From NCBI GenBank assembly GCA_022841625.1, contig JALHRD010000001.1:186001-250000 (forward strand): a stretch of 64,000 bases of DNA. The letters run 5' to 3'. Below are positions 54,096 through 62,895 of this stretch, piece by piece. Numbering within the stretch: position 1 is the stretch's first letter; each line of letters opens with the position of its first letter. The translations under genes and the position numbers were made by a program. This DNA is from Xanthobacteraceae bacterium. Lineage in GTDB: Bacteria > Pseudomonadota > Alphaproteobacteria > Rhizobiales > Xanthobacteraceae. The notes below the pieces were generated by a model that ran no database searches, was not told the origin of the DNA, and saw only the letters and a list, made by a program, of their open reading frames with translations.

Positions 54096-54905
54096 CTAAT
54101 GATCCTCCGCCACGTCGATCAGCGTGCCGTCCGGATCGGCGAGGTGGAAGCTGCCATGCGGACATTTGGCGAGCAGCTTGAGCCGCGCGACGCCCTCAGA
54201 GTCGAAATCGAGCGGCTTCGGCCGCAGTTGCAAATTTTGTCGCTCAACCTCGGCGAGATTCTTCTTGAAGCCCTCGACGCTCGGCACGCGGAAGCCGATA
54301 TGGTCCATCGCCGGCTGCTCGATGCCGGAGCCGTTGAACGCCGAAATCGTCCACGGCAGGATCGTGAGCGTCACGCGGCCATCGGTGAGATGGTAGCTGT
54401 CAGGCTCCCCTGACACATTGCGCGCTTCCAAATCGAACATGTCCGAATAGAACTCCGCCATCTTGCCGGCATGGCGGGCCCGCAGCGCAAAATGGCTGAT
54501 CGAATTGTCCTGCTTCCATTCACCCTTGGCATAGACCTCGGCGCGGTTCTCATGCCCGGGCTGCGACAGGTCGAAATAATTGCCGGCGGGATCGTGCGCC
54601 GAATAGCTTGCAAACGGCCGGTTGCCGGGCCGCTTGACGATCTCGATGTCAGGATATTTCCGCGCCATCTTGTCGCGCACTTTGTCGAGATCCTCGACCT
54701 CGATGCCGAAATGATCGAGACCGGCCTTGCGACCGCCGCGGCGCGGGATGATGGTCATGCCGACATAACCGTCGCCGACCGAAATTGCCGACATTTCGCG
54801 CGATGTATCGCCCGACACCTTCATGCCGAACACCGCGCGATAGAACATGCCGATGGTCGCGTAGTGGTCGGTCGTGATGGCAAGGTGATTGAGCTTACTG
54901 GGCAT
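54096..54905 (-). CDS. VOC family protein, two-domain extradiol-dioxygenase-like
   Basis: A 269-residue protein with two vicinal-oxygen-chelate modules: LNHLAITTDHYATIGMFYRA and LDHFGIEVEDLDKV in the first, ISHFALRARHAGKMAEFYSD and MDHIGFRVPSVEGF in the second. The second-module metal site seems to be His, His and an acidic position in LIDVAEDH (Asp where type I dioxygenases usually have Glu). It may be a catechol-2,3-dioxygenase relative or a glyoxalase-like protein, undecided. It is last in an operon with a Bug protein, a cupin and another Bug protein. ATG at 54905 follows GGAGA. Confidence 0.8.
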   Translation of the reverse strand: MPSKLNHLAITTDHYATIGMFYRAVFGMKVSGDTSREMSAISVGDGYVGMTIIPRRGGRKAGLDHFGIEVEDLDKVRDKMARKYPDIEIVKRPGNRPFASYSAHDPAGNYFDLSQPGHENRAEVYAKGEWKQDNSISHFALRARHAGKMAEFYSDMFDLEARNVSGEPDSYHLTDGRVTLTILPWTISAFNGSGIEQPAMDHIGFRVPSVEGFKKNLAEVERQNLQLRPKPLDFDSEGVARLKLLAKCPHGSFHLADPDGTLIDVAEDH

Positions 54906-54930
54906 GATCTTCTCCTGGGGAACGGTACAG

Positions 54931-55968
54931 TCAATTGTAGTAGCGATTGAGCGCAATTTCCTTCATTTCGGCGAGGCCCTTGGCATCGAGCGTGGTCATG
55001 GCCTTTTCAATTAGCGCCTGCACATCGGCGGCGCCGAGATAGCCGGCCGAGAGATTGACCTTCTTCATCTCGGCGATGAAGGCGGGATCGCGCAGAATGT
55101 CCGCCAATACCGCACGCAGATAGTCGACGCGCTCCTTGGGAGTCCCCGGCGTCGTCAGGATCACCCGCCCGAGACTGGCAATATCGGCGCGCCAGTCGAG
55201 CAGCCGTTCGGCGGTCTGCTCTAGCTTTGCCGCCTCGAAAATCGTCGGCGCGTCGGGGAATTTCTCCGACCGTTTGCGCGCAAGCACCGTCAGGATTCGC
55301 ATGCCCGCGCTCGGACCATAGAGCGCCGCCGCCTCATCGGAGATCACGCGGCCGTCCACTTCGGCGCGCTGGATCGCAATATTCATATCGCCGGTGCCCT
55401 TATAGCCGACGATGATCTTGCACTTGATTCCGAGTGCGTAGCACATGATCGCGGAGAAATCGGAATTGTTGTCGGCCTTGCCGGACCCGGCCCACAAAGC
55501 CTGCCGATCGAGCTTCTGCATGTCGGTGACGTTTTTGTAAGGCGACTGCGGACCGACGACAGCAACCTTGTCCTCGCCCGAGACCCGCGCCAGGACGACC
55601 TGCTTGCGCACATCGTAGTGGACGCCAGACAAGCCATAGAGCTGCGCGGTTACCAGCCCCTCGCCGCCAGTCAGCAGCAGCGTGAGCCCATCGGGGGTGG
55701 CGTTCAGAGTGCGGTTCATGGCGATCATGCCGCCGGCCGCCACTTCATTGGTCGGAATCAGCTTCGCGCCGATCCGCTTCTCCAGGAACGCGCTGACCGT
55801 GCGGGTATAGGTGTCGTAACCGCCGCCGGGGCTGCCCATGGTGAACAGGCGGCCCTGCTTGCCTTGATAGAATGCGGCGTCGGCATAGACGGGCGGCGCG
55901 GCCAATATGCCGGCGAACGCAAGTGCGACGGTGAGCTGGCGTAACGCTTTGCGACGCACGGCTACCAC
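54931..55968 (-). CDS. Bug-type periplasmic substrate-binding protein
   Basis: A 345-residue receptor with a signal peptide (VAVRRKALRQLTVALAFAGI..VYADA) and the diverged Bug core YQGKQGRLFTMGSPGGGYDT, AAGGMIAMNRTLNATPDGLT and IIVGYKGTGDMNIAIQRAEV. It starts with GTG at 55968, seven bases after the cupin stop. Together with the next Bug gene it forms a VOC-Bug-cupin-Bug operon. No transporter subunits are present. Confidence 0.84.
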   Translation of the reverse strand: MVAVRRKALRQLTVALAFAGILAAPPVYADAAFYQGKQGRLFTMGSPGGGYDTYTRTVSAFLEKRIGAKLIPTNEVAAGGMIAMNRTLNATPDGLTLLLTGGEGLVTAQLYGLSGVHYDVRKQVVLARVSGEDKVAVVGPQSPYKNVTDMQKLDRQALWAGSGKADNNSDFSAIMCYALGIKCKIIVGYKGTGDMNIAIQRAEVDGRVISDEAAALYGPSAGMRILTVLARKRSEKFPDAPTIFEAAKLEQTAERLLDWRADIASLGRVILTTPGTPKERVDYLRAVLADILRDPAFIAEMKKVNLSAGYLGAADVQALIEKAMTTLDAKGLAEMKEIALNRYYN

Positions 55969-55975
55969 GGGCCGG

Positions 55976-56392
55976 TCAAGCCGGCGTTTCTTCCGCGCTG
56001 GCGCGGTTGCGGATTTTTGGCCCGCCGGTCTTGCGGATGTCCTGCCGCGTCACATAGTCAATGATCATGACATTGTCCTGATTGCCGGAGCGGTGACCCA
56101 TCATGATCATGTGGCCGGTGCCGGTGTTCACCAGCTGATAGAACGAGCCGCCGGTGATCAGCGCCGCCATACCGGGCTTGAGGACCGACGAGGTGCCGTC
56201 GGGAAAGCGCATGGTGCACTCGCCTTCGAAACAGGTGAAAACCTGATCCTCATTGTGGCAATGCAATTCGTCATGGTCGCCAGGGTTTGGGTAGTAATGC
56301 ACCCAGGCATGCAGTTTGCGGGTGTTCATCACCACCGTGCGCTTCTTTTCCCTGAGCGCGATTTCTTTCGGATCGATGACTTGGATTCCCAT
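55976..56392 (-). CDS. Cupin-domain protein
   Basis: A 138-residue single-cupin protein. The first cupin motif is GDHDELHCHNEDQVFTCFEG, with two histidines and an acidic residue as likely metal ligands. The second contains the late LVNTGTGHMIMMGHRSG with a further His. Such proteins bind metal and small ligands and include dioxygenases, decarboxylases and sensors. ATG at 56392 (MGIQVIDPKEIALREKK). It lies between two Bug genes in the same operon and could act on a pathway intermediate (inference). Confidence 0.83.
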   Translation of the reverse strand: MGIQVIDPKEIALREKKRTVVMNTRKLHAWVHYYPNPGDHDELHCHNEDQVFTCFEGECTMRFPDGTSSVLKPGMAALITGGSFYQLVNTGTGHMIMMGHRSGNQDNVMIIDYVTRQDIRKTGGPKIRNRASAEETPA

Positions 56393-56459
56393 AGCGAGTC
56401 TCTCCCGTTTCGCAGCAGTGTAGCGGAGCGGCCCGCGATCCGAAAGTGGCGCCTGGCCG

Positions 56460-57479
56460 TTAATGCTTGCCGGAAGCGCGCCGAAGTGTTGCGACGGCGC
56501 GCTCCACCAGAGGCCGCGGGCTGCCATAGGTCTTGGCATAGAGCCCGGCAACCGCGTCGCCGCTGCCAAGGTCGATGTCGGCGCGCATCTTGGCGGCATC
56601 CTTGAGGAACGCCTCATCCTTGGCCATGGCTGCGAATGCCTGCCGGAAGGTTGCCACAATGTCGGGCGGCGTGCCCGGCGGCAGCGCGAACGGCCGCCCA
56701 TATTCCTGGCGCGCCAGCAGCAATTCGAACACCTTGCGCCCTTCTGCGTCCTTGACGAGATCGAGGCCGGACGGCACGTCAAGGAGGTCGTCGGACTTCG
56801 AAAGATTGATCTGCACCACGATCCGCACTTTCTTGTCGCGGATCCAATCGGGCCGGGTGGCGCGCAAGCTGCTCAATTCGGTGCCGACGATGCCATGCAC
56901 CTCGTTGCGCTCCATGGCCAGCATGGACTCGCCGTTGCCCTTATAGCCGGCGACCACCTTGAAGCGGGTTCCCGCCAGGAGATTGAGCAGATTTGGATAG
57001 ACCTCGGTTGAGGAATCGCCGCCACCGGACGATCCAACGAGAACCTCCTGCTTGAAGAAATCCTGCATCGTGCGAACCGGCGCCTCGTGCCAGAAGATGC
57101 CGATATTGACCAGCCGGTTGAGGCTCATGATCCAGTTGAATTGCAGGGGATCATATTTCGCCTGCACATTGCCGAACAGCGGCTCGAACGGCGCTCCCGC
57201 CATGAACAACGCAATCGCGCTGCCATCTTTTGGGGCCACGGTATAAAGATAATTCGCAACGATAACGCCGCCCGCCCCCGGCATGTTGCGCGGCACGATC
57301 GCCGGATTGCCCGGTAGAAATCGTCCGAGATGTCGTGACGCGAGCCGCGCATAGGCGTCATAGCCGCCGCCGATCCCGGCCGGAATATAGACCGCGACGC
57401 TTGACGCCTTGAATTGGGCGGCGGCCGTCGTCACCGAAAGACACAGCGCTGCGACCGCAAACACCGTCTTGCGCATCAT
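56460..57479 (-). CDS. Bug-type periplasmic substrate-binding protein
   Basis: A 339-residue receptor: signal peptide MMRKTVFAVAALCLSVTTAA-AQ, then AVYIPAGIGGGYDAYARLAS and RHLGRFLPGNPAIVPRNMPG followed by AGGVIVANYLY, GSSGGGDSSTEVYPNLLNLL and FKVVAGYKGNGESMLAMERN. It belongs to the same diverged subgroup as the proteins encoded at 49633-50664 and 54931-55968. It heads the minus-strand operon. Either of two adjacent ATGs can start it. Confidence 0.85.
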   Translation of the reverse strand: MMRKTVFAVAALCLSVTTAAAQFKASSVAVYIPAGIGGGYDAYARLASRHLGRFLPGNPAIVPRNMPGAGGVIVANYLYTVAPKDGSAIALFMAGAPFEPLFGNVQAKYDPLQFNWIMSLNRLVNIGIFWHEAPVRTMQDFFKQEVLVGSSGGGDSSTEVYPNLLNLLAGTRFKVVAGYKGNGESMLAMERNEVHGIVGTELSSLRATRPDWIRDKKVRIVVQINLSKSDDLLDVPSGLDLVKDAEGRKVFELLLARQEYGRPFALPPGTPPDIVATFRQAFAAMAKDEAFLKDAAKMRADIDLGSGDAVAGLYAKTYGSPRPLVERAVATLRRASGKH

Positions 57480-57565
57480 GGCCCGACCTTGATTTTCATG
57501 CCCATACCGAAAGCTTATCCGGGATTTTGCCACGCGAAATCCGGGCTTCTACCATAGGATTGAAT

Positions 57566-58498
57566 TTAGACCTTGCGGTCGGCAACAAATTTAGCACCGG
57601 CGATCAATATGTCGGCCGCCTGGCCGAACGGCGCAAGCGCGGCTTCGGCGTCATCGACAATGGCGCGCAGACGCGCCTTCGCGCCATCGATTCCGAGAAT
57701 GCCGACGATTGTCGCCTTGCCGGCCTCGGCATCCTTGCCGGTCTGCTTGCCGACCAGGGCGGGATCGCCTTCAACGTCGAGCAGATCGTCGGCGATCTGA
57801 AACGCTTGGCCGACCGCCGCGCCGTAACGATCGAGCGCATCGCGTTGCGCGGCCGACGCTTGCCCAAGAATTCCGCCGGCGCGGCAGGCAAACTTCAGCA
57901 GCGCGCCAGTTTTCATCGCCTGAAGCGTCAGGACGTCCTTTTCCTGCAACCGTTGCACCGCGCCGCCGTCAAACCGCCCCTCGGCGGCAAGATCGAGCAA
58001 CTGCCCGCCGACCATGCCGCCAAGGCCGGAGGCACGCGCCAGCGCCAGCACCAATTCGATGCGCACGGTCGGATCGGGATGCGTTTCGGTCCGCGCCAAG
58101 ATGTCGAAGGCAAAGGTCAGCAGCCCATCGCCGGCCAGGATTGCGGTGGCCTCGTCAAACGCCTTGTGCGCCGTGGGCTGGCCGCGCCGCAGATCGTCAT
58201 CGTCCATCGCTGGCAGGTCGTCATGCACCAGCGAATAGCAATGAATGCATTCGAGCGCCGCGCCGGCCATGAGCGCATAACTGCGGTCGACCCCGAACAG
58301 CGACGCGCATTCCACCACCAGGAACGGGCGGAAACGTTTGCCGGCGCCCAGGCTGGCATAGCGCATGGCTTCGAGCAGTCGCGCCGGCCGGCCGATCTCG
58401 CCAGCCAGCAGCGCGGGCCCGAGCAATTGGGCCAGCAGCGCCTCGGTATCCTTGGCGGTCTGGTTCAAACGATCTTGAAATTGCGCCGTCGCGTTCAC
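57566..58498 (-). CDS. ispA: Polyprenyl (farnesyl/geranyl) diphosphate synthase
   Basis: A 310-residue short-chain trans-prenyltransferase making farnesyl diphosphate from IPP and DMAPP, the direct precursor for the squalene genes encoded divergently. The first aspartate-rich motif is DDLPAMDDDD (from Asp93), with two residues between aspartates as in bacterial FPP synthases, and the second is DDLLDVEGD (Asp237, Asp238, Asp241). GKRFRPFLVV binds IPP. It starts 276 bases from hpnB in opposite direction. The intergenic region carries a long palindrome (58612-58688) and probably both promoters. Confidence 0.93.
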   Translation of the reverse strand: MNATAQFQDRLNQTAKDTEALLAQLLGPALLAGEIGRPARLLEAMRYASLGAGKRFRPFLVVECASLFGVDRSYALMAGAALECIHCYSLVHDDLPAMDDDDLRRGQPTAHKAFDEATAILAGDGLLTFAFDILARTETHPDPTVRIELVLALARASGLGGMVGGQLLDLAAEGRFDGGAVQRLQEKDVLTLQAMKTGALLKFACRAGGILGQASAAQRDALDRYGAAVGQAFQIADDLLDVEGDPALVGKQTGKDAEAGKATIVGILGIDGAKARLRAIVDDAEAALAPFGQAADILIAGAKFVADRKV

Positions 58499-58611
58499 GC
58501 TTTCCTCTATCGCTGCGGGGCCCAGAGCCTCGGAAGACCCAGTCCTTGGGTTGCTTGTCTATTCGAGGCCCGGGGCGATAACCAGCCCCAAACCTGCTCA
58601 CGCCTTGATTC

Positions 58612-58688
58612 CAGAGCCACTTTTCGATTTGAAGTTCCTGATCGAATTTGCCGCAGGTGGTGTAGGAACTTCAGATCGGCGGCACTAG
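58612..58688. repeat. Long imperfect palindrome (R4-like, copy 3) between ispA and hpnB
   Basis: GATTTGAAGTTCCT (58626-58639) pairs with AGGAACTTCAGATC (58664-58677) with one mismatch around a 24-base loop. The right end is GGCACTAG, as in the R4 copies near der, while the left end is degenerate. The core sequence differs from those copies. Confidence 0.7.
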
Positions 58689-58773
58689 TATTTTACTATC
58701 GTTGCACCCGCTAGCGCCGGCCGGGAGGGCCTACCGGGCAGGTTCGTTACTCCAACAGAAGCGGCCGATCGGA

Positions 58774-59931
58774 ATGCTATTGCAAGTCGTCGCGGCACTG
58801 GCGCTCGCCATCTGGTGTTATCTGGTATTCGCGCGTGGCGGTTTCTGGCTGTGCTCGGAGCATAGCGCTGGCGATCCTGCCAGCTTGCAATCCTGGCCCG
58901 CGGTCACGGTCGTCATTCCGGCGCGCAACGAGGCCGACGGCATCGCGCTGACTGTCACCTCACTCCTGCAACAGCATTATGCCGGCCGGCTCAGCATCAT
59001 TCTGGTGGATGACGACAGCAACGATAGCACCGCGGCGGTCGCGCGCCAGGCTGCCGCAAGCACCGGGGACGAAGCAAGCCGGCGTCTGCGGATCATCGAT
59101 GGCGAAACGCTGCCATCGGGCTGGACCGGCAAATTATGGGCGGTCAAACAGGGCGTCGCAGCGGCGCAGGCCGCGCCCGAGACCTCCGATTATCTGCTGC
59201 TGTCGGACGCCGATATTGCCTATGAGCCGGACGTGGTGGCCCGACTGGTGGCACGGGCCGAGACCAACAAACTGGTTCTCACATCGCTGATGGTGCGGCT
59301 GCGTTGTGAGAGCCTGGCCGAGCGTTGTCTTATTCCCGCATTCATTTTCTTCTTCCAGATGCTCTATCCGTTCCCATGGGTGAACAAGCCTTCGTCAAAG
59401 ACCGCGGCGGCGGCCGGCGGCTGCATGCTGGTGCGCAGCGATGCGCTCAAGGCCGCCGGCGGCATCGACGCCATCCGCAACGCCCTGATCGACGATTGCT
59501 CGCTGGCCAAGCTGCTCAAGGCGCGCGGCCCGATCTGGCTTGGCCTGACCGGACGGGTCCACAGCACCCGCCCCTACCCATATTTTGGGGACATCCGCCG
59601 CATGGTGTCCCGATCGGCCTATGCGCAATTGCGCTACTCGCCGCTGTTGTTGGCCGGCACGACCCTGGGGATGGCGCTGACCTACCTGGCGCCGCCGCTA
59701 TTGGCGCTATTCGCCACCGGCACTGCCCGCTGGCTTGGACTTCTGGCCTGGGGATTGATGGCGGTCGCGTTCCTGCCGACGCTGCGGCTCTATGGCCGCT
59801 CCGCCCTGTGGGGACTGGCCCTGCCCGCCATCGCATTGTGCTACATGCTGTTCACCATCGATTCAGCCCTGCAGTTTGCCCGCGGACAGGGCGGGCTGTG
59901 GAAAGGGCGCGTACAGGCATTGGAACCATGA
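58774..59931 (+). CDS. hpnB: Hopene-associated glycosyltransferase HpnB
   Basis: A 385-residue family-2 glycosyltransferase found in hopanoid operons. It begins with a membrane helix (LLQVVAALALAIWCYLVFAR), then the GT-A domain VTVVIPARNEADGIALTVTS with VDDDSND and LLLSDADIAYEPDVVARLVA. C-terminal hydrophobic helices anchor it in the inner membrane. Its role in hopanoid modification is presumed. The ATG at 58774 follows a weak site. A longer frame runs through Arg/Pro-rich sequence. Its stop overlaps the hpnC start by four bases (ATGA). Confidence 0.93.
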   Translation: MLLQVVAALALAIWCYLVFARGGFWLCSEHSAGDPASLQSWPAVTVVIPARNEADGIALTVTSLLQQHYAGRLSIILVDDDSNDSTAAVARQAAASTGDEASRRLRIIDGETLPSGWTGKLWAVKQGVAAAQAAPETSDYLLLSDADIAYEPDVVARLVARAETNKLVLTSLMVRLRCESLAERCLIPAFIFFFQMLYPFPWVNKPSSKTAAAAGGCMLVRSDALKAAGGIDAIRNALIDDCSLAKLLKARGPIWLGLTGRVHSTRPYPYFGDIRRMVSRSAYAQLRYSPLLLAGTTLGMALTYLAPPLLALFATGTARWLGLLAWGLMAVAFLPTLRLYGRSALWGLALPAIALCYMLFTIDSALQFARGQGGLWKGRVQALEP

Positions 59932-60809
59932 CCAACGATCCTGCCGCATTTCGCTCGGGCAAGGGGCACCGGGACGAGAATTTCCCGGTCGCCTCGCGGC
60001 TGATCCATCCGCGGCATCGCGGCGCCATTTTCGCGTTTTATGAATTCGTCCGGGTCGCCGACGACATTGCCGACCACGCTTCGCTGGCGGAGCACGACAA
60101 GCTGCGCTTTCTCGACCGCATGGAGGCCGGCCTGCTCGGCGAAAGCGACCATCTGCACGAAGCCGTCGCGCTGCGCACGGTGCTGCGCGAATGCAACCTA
60201 TCGCCGCGCCACGCCCAGGACATCTTGACCGCCTTCCGGATGGATGTGACCAAATCGCGCTATCGCGACTGGGACGATCTCATGGACTACTGCCGCTATT
60301 CCGCCATGCCGGTCGGGCGCTATGTGCTCGATGTGCATGGCGAAGACCCGGCGATCTGGCCAGTCAACGACGCGCTGTGCGCCGCGTTGCAGGTGATCAA
60401 CCATCTGCAGGATTGCAAGAAGGATTACCACGCGCTCAACCGTGTCTATGTGCCGCAAGATGCGCTGGCGGCAGCGGCGGCCGAAATCGAAGATCTGGGC
60501 CGCGACGCCGCGACGCCAGCGTTGCGGCGCTGCCTGACGACGCTGACCGAACGGGCCGGAAAATTACTCGACGACAGCGCGACGTTCTCCTCCAACATCA
60601 AGAATTTCCGCCTGGCCATGGAAGTCGCCGTGATCCACACCCTCGCCCGCCGCCTGGTCGCGCTGCTGTTGCAGCGCGACCCGCTCAGCGAGCGCGTGCA
60701 TCTCGGGGCCGGCGCGGCTGCCGGCATCGGCATTCTTGGCATCGTCGCGGGGACCGTCGGCCGCTTCAACCGCGCCTTCAGCGGCGCCCCTGCAACCGGC
60801 AACGCGTGA
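59928..60809 (+). CDS. hpnC: Hydroxysqualene synthase HpnC
   Basis: A 293-residue squalene/phytoene-synthase-family protein. In hopanoid bacteria HpnC converts presqualene diphosphate to hydroxysqualene. The first metal motif is DDIAD (Asp45-Asp49). The second, usually DxxxD, reads DCKKD (Asp162-Asp166) in QVINHLQDCKKDYHALNRVY, the characteristic HpnC form. The ATG at 59928 overlaps the hpnB stop and the GTG of hpnD overlaps this stop, giving a tightly coupled unit. Confidence 0.94.
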   Translation: MTNDPAAFRSGKGHRDENFPVASRLIHPRHRGAIFAFYEFVRVADDIADHASLAEHDKLRFLDRMEAGLLGESDHLHEAVALRTVLRECNLSPRHAQDILTAFRMDVTKSRYRDWDDLMDYCRYSAMPVGRYVLDVHGEDPAIWPVNDALCAALQVINHLQDCKKDYHALNRVYVPQDALAAAAAEIEDLGRDAATPALRRCLTTLTERAGKLLDDSATFSSNIKNFRLAMEVAVIHTLARRLVALLLQRDPLSERVHLGAGAAAGIGILGIVAGTVGRFNRAFSGAPATGNA

Positions 60810-61651
60810 GCGCAACCGTGGACGCCACCAGCCCGCCACCGACCGCATCGCATAGCGCTTCCGGCAGTTCGTTCTACATGGCCATGCGGATTCTTCCGGC
60901 AGCGCAGCGCGACGCCATGTTTGAGATCTACCGCTTTTGCCGGTTCGTCGATGACATCGCCGACTCCAGCGGCCCACGACCTATCCGGATCGGACAGCTC
61001 AACGCCTGGCGCGACGAAATCAACGATCTCTATCAAGGCAAGATCGGCGGCAAGGTCGTCGGCCTCGCTGGCCCCATACGCCAATTCAACATTCAGCGCG
61101 AAGATTTTCTCGCCGTCATCGACGGAATGGAGATGGACGCTCGCGAGGACATCCGCGCGCCGAGCTTCGCCACCCTTGATCTCTATTGCGACCGGGTGGC
61201 GAGCGCAGTCGGACGACTTTCGGTCCGCATTTTTGGCGTCGCAGAGGACGACGGCAAGCTCCTGTCGCATCATCTGGGGCGGGCGCTGCAACTCACCAAT
61301 ATCCTGCGCGACCTCGATGAGGACGCCGGCATAGGGCGGCTCTATTTGCCGCGCGAGGCGCTTGACCAAGCCGGCATTACCACCAGCGATCCGGTGACCG
61401 CGCTGCGCAGCCCCAATCTGAGCCAGGCCTGCGCGCCACTGGTCGAGCGTGCGCGCAGCCATTTTGTCGAAGCCGCCCGCGTCATGGATCGATGCCCGCG
61501 CCGCACGGTAAAGGCCCCCCGCATCATGGGTGAGGTCTATCGCGCGATGCTGGAAGGCATGATCGCACGCGGCTGGAGCCCACCGCGCGAGCGCATCAGC
61601 CTATCGCGCGCGAAACTGGTTTGGATCATCTTACGATACGCATTCATTTGA
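60806..61651 (+). CDS. hpnD: Presqualene diphosphate synthase HpnD
   Basis: A 281-residue enzyme condensing two farnesyl diphosphates to presqualene diphosphate. The motifs DDIAD (Asp49-Asp53) and DLDED (Asp169-Asp173, in NILRDLDEDAGIGRLYLP) are intact, with YDVAS-type CDRVASAVGRLSVRIF near the centre. The start is GTG at 60806, overlapping the hpnC stop (GTGA). It ends in TGATG shared with the hpnE start. Confidence 0.94.
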   Translation: MSATVDATSPPPTASHSASGSSFYMAMRILPAAQRDAMFEIYRFCRFVDDIADSSGPRPIRIGQLNAWRDEINDLYQGKIGGKVVGLAGPIRQFNIQREDFLAVIDGMEMDAREDIRAPSFATLDLYCDRVASAVGRLSVRIFGVAEDDGKLLSHHLGRALQLTNILRDLDEDAGIGRLYLPREALDQAGITTSDPVTALRSPNLSQACAPLVERARSHFVEAARVMDRCPRRTVKAPRIMGEVYRAMLEGMIARGWSPPRERISLSRAKLVWIILRYAFI

Positions 61652-62895
61652 TGGCGCGCACCATTCATATCATTGGCGCCGGCCTCTCCGGCCTGTCCGC
61701 CGCAGTCGAACTAACGCTGCGCGGCGAAACCGTCGTCGTCCATGAGGCAACCACATTCGCCGGCGGCCGCTGTCGCTCCTACCACGATTCAGTGCTCGGT
61801 ATGACCATCGACAATGGCAACCATCTGGTGTTGTCGGGCAACCATGCCGTGCTGGCCTATTTGCGCCTGTTAGGCGCCGAGCATCGCTTGATCGGCCCGC
61901 CAAGAGCGGAGTTTCCCTTCATCGATCTGGCCAATCACGAGCAATGGACGTTGCGCATCAATGACGGCCGACTGCCGTGGTGGATTCTCAAGTCCGATAT
62001 GCGGGTGCCTGGCACGCGCGCGCTCGACTATCTTCCGCTTAGCCGCCTGATGTGGGCCGGGCGTGATCGCGCCGTCGGGGAAGTGGTGCGATTTACCGGG
62101 CCGCTGTACGAACGGCTGGTGCGGCCGCTGTTGCTGGCGGCGCTCAACATCGAGCCCTCGGCCGGCTCCGCGTCGCTGGCCGGCGCCGTGGTCCGCGAAA
62201 CCCTCACCGCCGGCGGACAGGCTTGCCGCCCCTTGATCGCACGCGAGGGGCTCGGCAGTGCATTGATCGAACCCGCACTCGCGTTTCTGAACGCACATAA
62301 CAGCCCGGTGCGCCTTGGCCATCAATTGCATCGCCTGCGCGCCACCGACACGCGGGTCGAGGCGCTTGACTTTGGCAGTGATCGCCTCGATTTGGGCAGC
62401 GACGACATCGCGATCCTGGCGGTGCCGCCTTACGCCGCGGCAGCGCTGATCCCCGGCCTCAAGACGCCGACCGAATACCGTGCCATCGTCAACGCGCATT
62501 TCCGGATCGAGCCGGCGCCGTACCAGCCGCCGATCCTCGGCATGGTCAACAGCACCACCGAATGGGTGTTCGCCTTCCCCGGCCGGGTCGCAACAACCAT
62601 CAGCGCCGGCGACCGTCTGCTGGATACCCCGCGTGACGCCTTGGCACGAACCATCTGGAGCGAAGTTGCGAGCGCCACCGGCTTGCCGCCGGAATTGCCG
62701 CCCTGGCAGATTGTGCGCGAACGGCGCGCGACCTTTGCCGCAACACCCGAGCAGGATGCGCTGCGGCCCGACCCGAGCACGCGCTATCGCAATCTTTTCC
62801 TTGCCGGCGACTGGACCAATACCGGCTTGCCCGCCACCATCGAAAGTGCGATTCGATCCGGGCGCCGCGCCGCCGATCTCGTCGCGCGGCAATGA
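61651..62895 (+). CDS. hpnE: Hydroxysqualene dehydroxylase HpnE
   Basis: A 414-residue FAD-dependent enzyme that reduces hydroxysqualene to squalene. The N-terminal dinucleotide motif is IIGAGLSGLSAAVELTLRGE followed by GRCRSY. ITIDNGNHLVLSG-type sequence (TIDNGNHLVLSGNH) and the C-terminal FAD site NLFLAGDWTNTGLPATIESA are typical. The ATG at 61651 shares one base with the hpnD stop, and its stop overlaps the shc start (ATGA). Confidence 0.94.
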   Translation: MARTIHIIGAGLSGLSAAVELTLRGETVVVHEATTFAGGRCRSYHDSVLGMTIDNGNHLVLSGNHAVLAYLRLLGAEHRLIGPPRAEFPFIDLANHEQWTLRINDGRLPWWILKSDMRVPGTRALDYLPLSRLMWAGRDRAVGEVVRFTGPLYERLVRPLLLAALNIEPSAGSASLAGAVVRETLTAGGQACRPLIAREGLGSALIEPALAFLNAHNSPVRLGHQLHRLRATDTRVEALDFGSDRLDLGSDDIAILAVPPYAAAALIPGLKTPTEYRAIVNAHFRIEPAPYQPPILGMVNSTTEWVFAFPGRVATTISAGDRLLDTPRDALARTIWSEVASATGLPPELPPWQIVRERRATFAATPEQDALRPDPSTRYRNLFLAGDWTNTGLPATIESAIRSGRRAADLVARQ

